Part shown: positions 40,906 through 42,303 of the stretch, piece by piece
Layout of the letters: the number at the start of each line of letters is the position of its first letter
How positions within the stretch are numbered: position 1 is the stretch's first letter
From: Arthrobacter horti
GTDB lineage: Bacteria > Actinomycetota > Actinomycetes > Actinomycetales > Micrococcaceae
DNA: 42,303 nt
NCBI RefSeq assembly: GCF_030731045.1
Contig: NZ_JAVALS010000018.1
Span: 1-42,303 of the forward strand
Reading direction: 5' to 3'
Program-made: the position numbers and the translations under genes
Notes under the pieces: generated by a model
What the model was told of the DNA's origin: nothing
Seen by the model: the letters and a program-made list of their open reading frames with translations, nothing else
Database searches by the model: none

Positions 40906-42054
40906 TCACACCCGGGGAGCGCGCACCGTGACCTCCACGCGCTGGGCCACGTTGTTCCCCATGCCCTGGAGGTTCCACTCCGGCTCCAGCGGCTGGACCG
41001 CTCCGGTGGAGTCCGTGGCGCGGCAGCGCAGCTCATGGTCGCCGGGTTCGGCGTCCCAGCTCACAGACCAGCCCCGCCAGGCGTGCCCTCCCAAAGCAGG
41101 CTCGAGCTCGGCCGGGGACCACGTCCCGTCCACGCCCATCTCCACGGACTCCACGGTGCCGTGGCCGGACCAAGCCCGCCCTTGCAGCCGGACCGTCCCG
41201 GAGTCCACGATCCGCCGCCGGGTGAAGAAGTCCGGGATCCCGGGCGGGACCATGAGCGACCGCACGCGGATGCGGTTGACGGGTGTCCCCTGCTCCTGGG
41301 GGTCCTGGAGGTAGCGGTAGGCGACGGCCTGCTGGTACCCGTCGAACGGCCGTGTGACGGCCTCGATGGAACTCAGCCACTTCACACTCGTCATCCCGTA
41401 CCAGCCGGGCACCATGAGCCGCACCGGGAAACCGTGCTGTGGCGGCAGCGGCGCGCCGTTCATGGCGTAGGCCAGGAAAGCGCCCTGCCGCTCGATGTCC
41501 TCCAGCGTCAGGCTCCGGGCGTAGTCCTCCTCCCGCCCGCCCTGGATCCCCCGGTCCGCGCCGGTGAAGACGAACTCCACGGCGTCGTCGTGCAGCCCTG
41601 CCTCACGGAGGATCGGCGCCAGCGGCGTCCCGGTCCACCCGGCGGTGCCCACCGCTTCCAGGACCCAGGGCTGGCTGAGCGGGCGGGGGCGGAGGAGCGA
41701 ACGGCCGTTCCCCGCGCATTCGAGGGTCACGGGAACGGTCACGGCCGGCCGGGCACGGAGGTCCTCAAGACTGAAGGAGAGCTCCCGCTGCACGGCCCCG
41801 GCGACACTCAGGCGCCAGGAACCCGCATCGATCGCCGGGATGTCGAAGTGGATCAGGAGGTAGTGGAGCCCGGGCGGAGTGACCTCCTCCCGGAGGATCT
41901 CCAGCGGCAGGGCGTGGTTCCGGGCCGCAAGCTGCAGCTCCGCGTCCGTCAGGGGCCCATCTGTGGGTCCGCCGGAGCCGCGTGCCGCATGGGTGACCGG
42001 TTCGTCCTGTCTCTCCGGAAGACCAGGGAACACCGTGGTCCACTGTGTGGTCAT
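40906..42054 (-). CDS. molybdopterin-dependent sulfite-oxidase-like enzyme
   Basis: Predicted Moco oxidoreductase of 382 aa. The oxidoreductase_molyb domain covers residues ~45-235, with the Mo-ligating Cys113 in TLECAGNGRSLL, and GFPVRLMVPGWYGMTSVKWL near 240. The C-terminal Mo-co dimerisation domain (~260-380) ends in EWNLQGMGNNVAQRVEV. There is no heme domain and no Tat or Sec signal, unlike periplasmic SorA or MsrP, so it should stay cytoplasmic. ATG 42054 is chosen; an in-frame ATG at 42081 has no better signal. The electron acceptor and the true substrate are unknown. It is a single gene between a bidirectional terminator and an IS30 fragment. Confidence 0.88.
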   Translation of the reverse strand: MTTQWTTVFPGLPERQDEPVTHAARGSGGPTDGPLTDAELQLAARNHALPLEILREEVTPPGLHYLLIHFDIPAIDAGSWRLSVAGAVQRELSFSLEDLRARPAVTVPVTLECAGNGRSLLRPRPLSQPWVLEAVGTAGWTGTPLAPILREAGLHDDAVEFVFTGADRGIQGGREEDYARSLTLEDIERQGAFLAYAMNGAPLPPQHGFPVRLMVPGWYGMTSVKWLSSIEAVTRPFDGYQQAVAYRYLQDPQEQGTPVNRIRVRSLMVPPGIPDFFTRRRIVDSGTVRLQGRAWSGHGTVESVEMGVDGTWSPAELEPALGGHAWRGWSVSWDAEPGDHELRCRATDSTGAVQPLEPEWNLQGMGNNVAQRVEVTVRAPRV

Positions 42055-42190
42055 GGCCTGACCGCCTTCCCTGGTCGCCATCCCGGGGAACGGCACGCAG
42101 CCGTGCCGTCTCCGTCCAGAAGACACCCGGCACCGTCCGGCGTCAAGACCTCGCGAAGTAACAGCTGATGCCGGAAAGATCGGGGCGGTT

Positions 42191-42303
42191 TCAAGGGGTT
42201 AGCGCAACACTGTCGATCAGTTGGGTCAGTCTTTCACGTGGGGTGTCCCAGTGGAGGGTTTTGCGGGGCCGGATGTTCAACAGCCGTTCGGTCTCGGCGA
42301 GTT
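42191..42303 (-). CDS. IS30-family transposase, C-terminal fragment
   Basis: The last 37 codons of a minus-strand gene that enters from the right edge. The visible part reads LNIRPRKTLHWDTPRERL and ends SVALTP. The N-x-RPRKTL-W-TP pattern is the conserved end of IS30-family DDE transposases, just after the catalytic Glu region. The stop codon is at 42191-42193. The rest of the element lies outside the window. Confidence 0.85.
   Translation of the reverse strand, partial: LAETERLLNIRPRKTLHWDTPRERLTQLIDSVALTP

Overview
The window is GC-rich, almost fully coding DNA with frequent GTG and TTG starts, short or overlapping operon junctions (ATGA, GTGA) and many candidate leaderless mRNAs. The gene set (murA-plsC-gpsA-ddl, leuCD with a divergent IclR regulator, gltX beside tRNA-Gln and tRNA-Glu) points to an actinobacterium, most likely an Arthrobacter-like member of the Micrococcaceae. 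Both edges appear to lie in insertion sequences: an IS256-like end with the start of an unidentified gene on the left, and the C-terminus of an IS30-family transposase on the right. The window may therefore be a contig bounded by repeats.

Region by region. (1) 1-7361, minus strand: a cell-surface polysaccharide operon with a secreted Pro-rich membrane protein, two GT4 glycosyltransferases, a Wzm/TagG-type ABC permease, its Wzt/TagH-type ATPase, and a CgeB-like plus GT2 glycosyltransferase cut short at the left IS. (2) 7538-8044: a DUF3515 lipoprotein, separated from convergent ddl by a perfect 27-bp inverted repeat. (3) 8121-12402, minus: the murA, plsC, gpsA, ddl envelope-precursor cluster. 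(4) 12509-23140: a carbohydrate block. A ROK repressor is divergent from a lipoprotein-permease-permease sugar importer and two tandem GH13 alpha-glucosidases that share a nearly identical 293-bp tract. An MFS transporter, maltose-type O-acetyltransferase and TetR regulator follow, with a twin palindromic operator in front. (5) 23227-26721: leuD and leuC, divergent from an LtbR/NdgR-type IclR regulator and a DUF1697 gene. (6) 26789-28537: a membrane-anchored protein resembling DUF4434. (7) 28587-28919: tRNA-Gln and two identical tRNA-Glu genes with promoter and terminator. (8) 29054-35345, minus: leuB, ilvE, an MBL hydrolase, a fumarylacetoacetate-hydrolase-family enzyme, gltX and a HAD phosphatase. 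(9) 35486-40832: a NarL-type two-component system followed by a MacB/FtsX-type ABC exporter. (10) 40906-42054: a molybdopterin-binding sulfite-oxidase-like enzyme next to the IS30 fragment.

How it works together: the importer brings in alpha-glucosides, probably using an ATPase encoded elsewhere, and the cytoplasmic GH13 enzymes hydrolyse them under ROK control. LeuC, LeuD, LeuB and IlvE make leucine under probable IclR control. MurA and Ddl feed peptidoglycan synthesis, while PlsC and GpsA feed phospholipid synthesis. I see no phage, CRISPR array, toxin-antitoxin pair, defence island or wholly unfamiliar system. The most notable features are regulatory (twin GTAC operator, ROK operators, perfect 27-bp hairpin, leaderless promoters) and evolutionary (gene conversion between the alpha-glucosidases, IS truncation, a cassette flanked by similar hairpins, and a carbohydrate block between leuD and murA).
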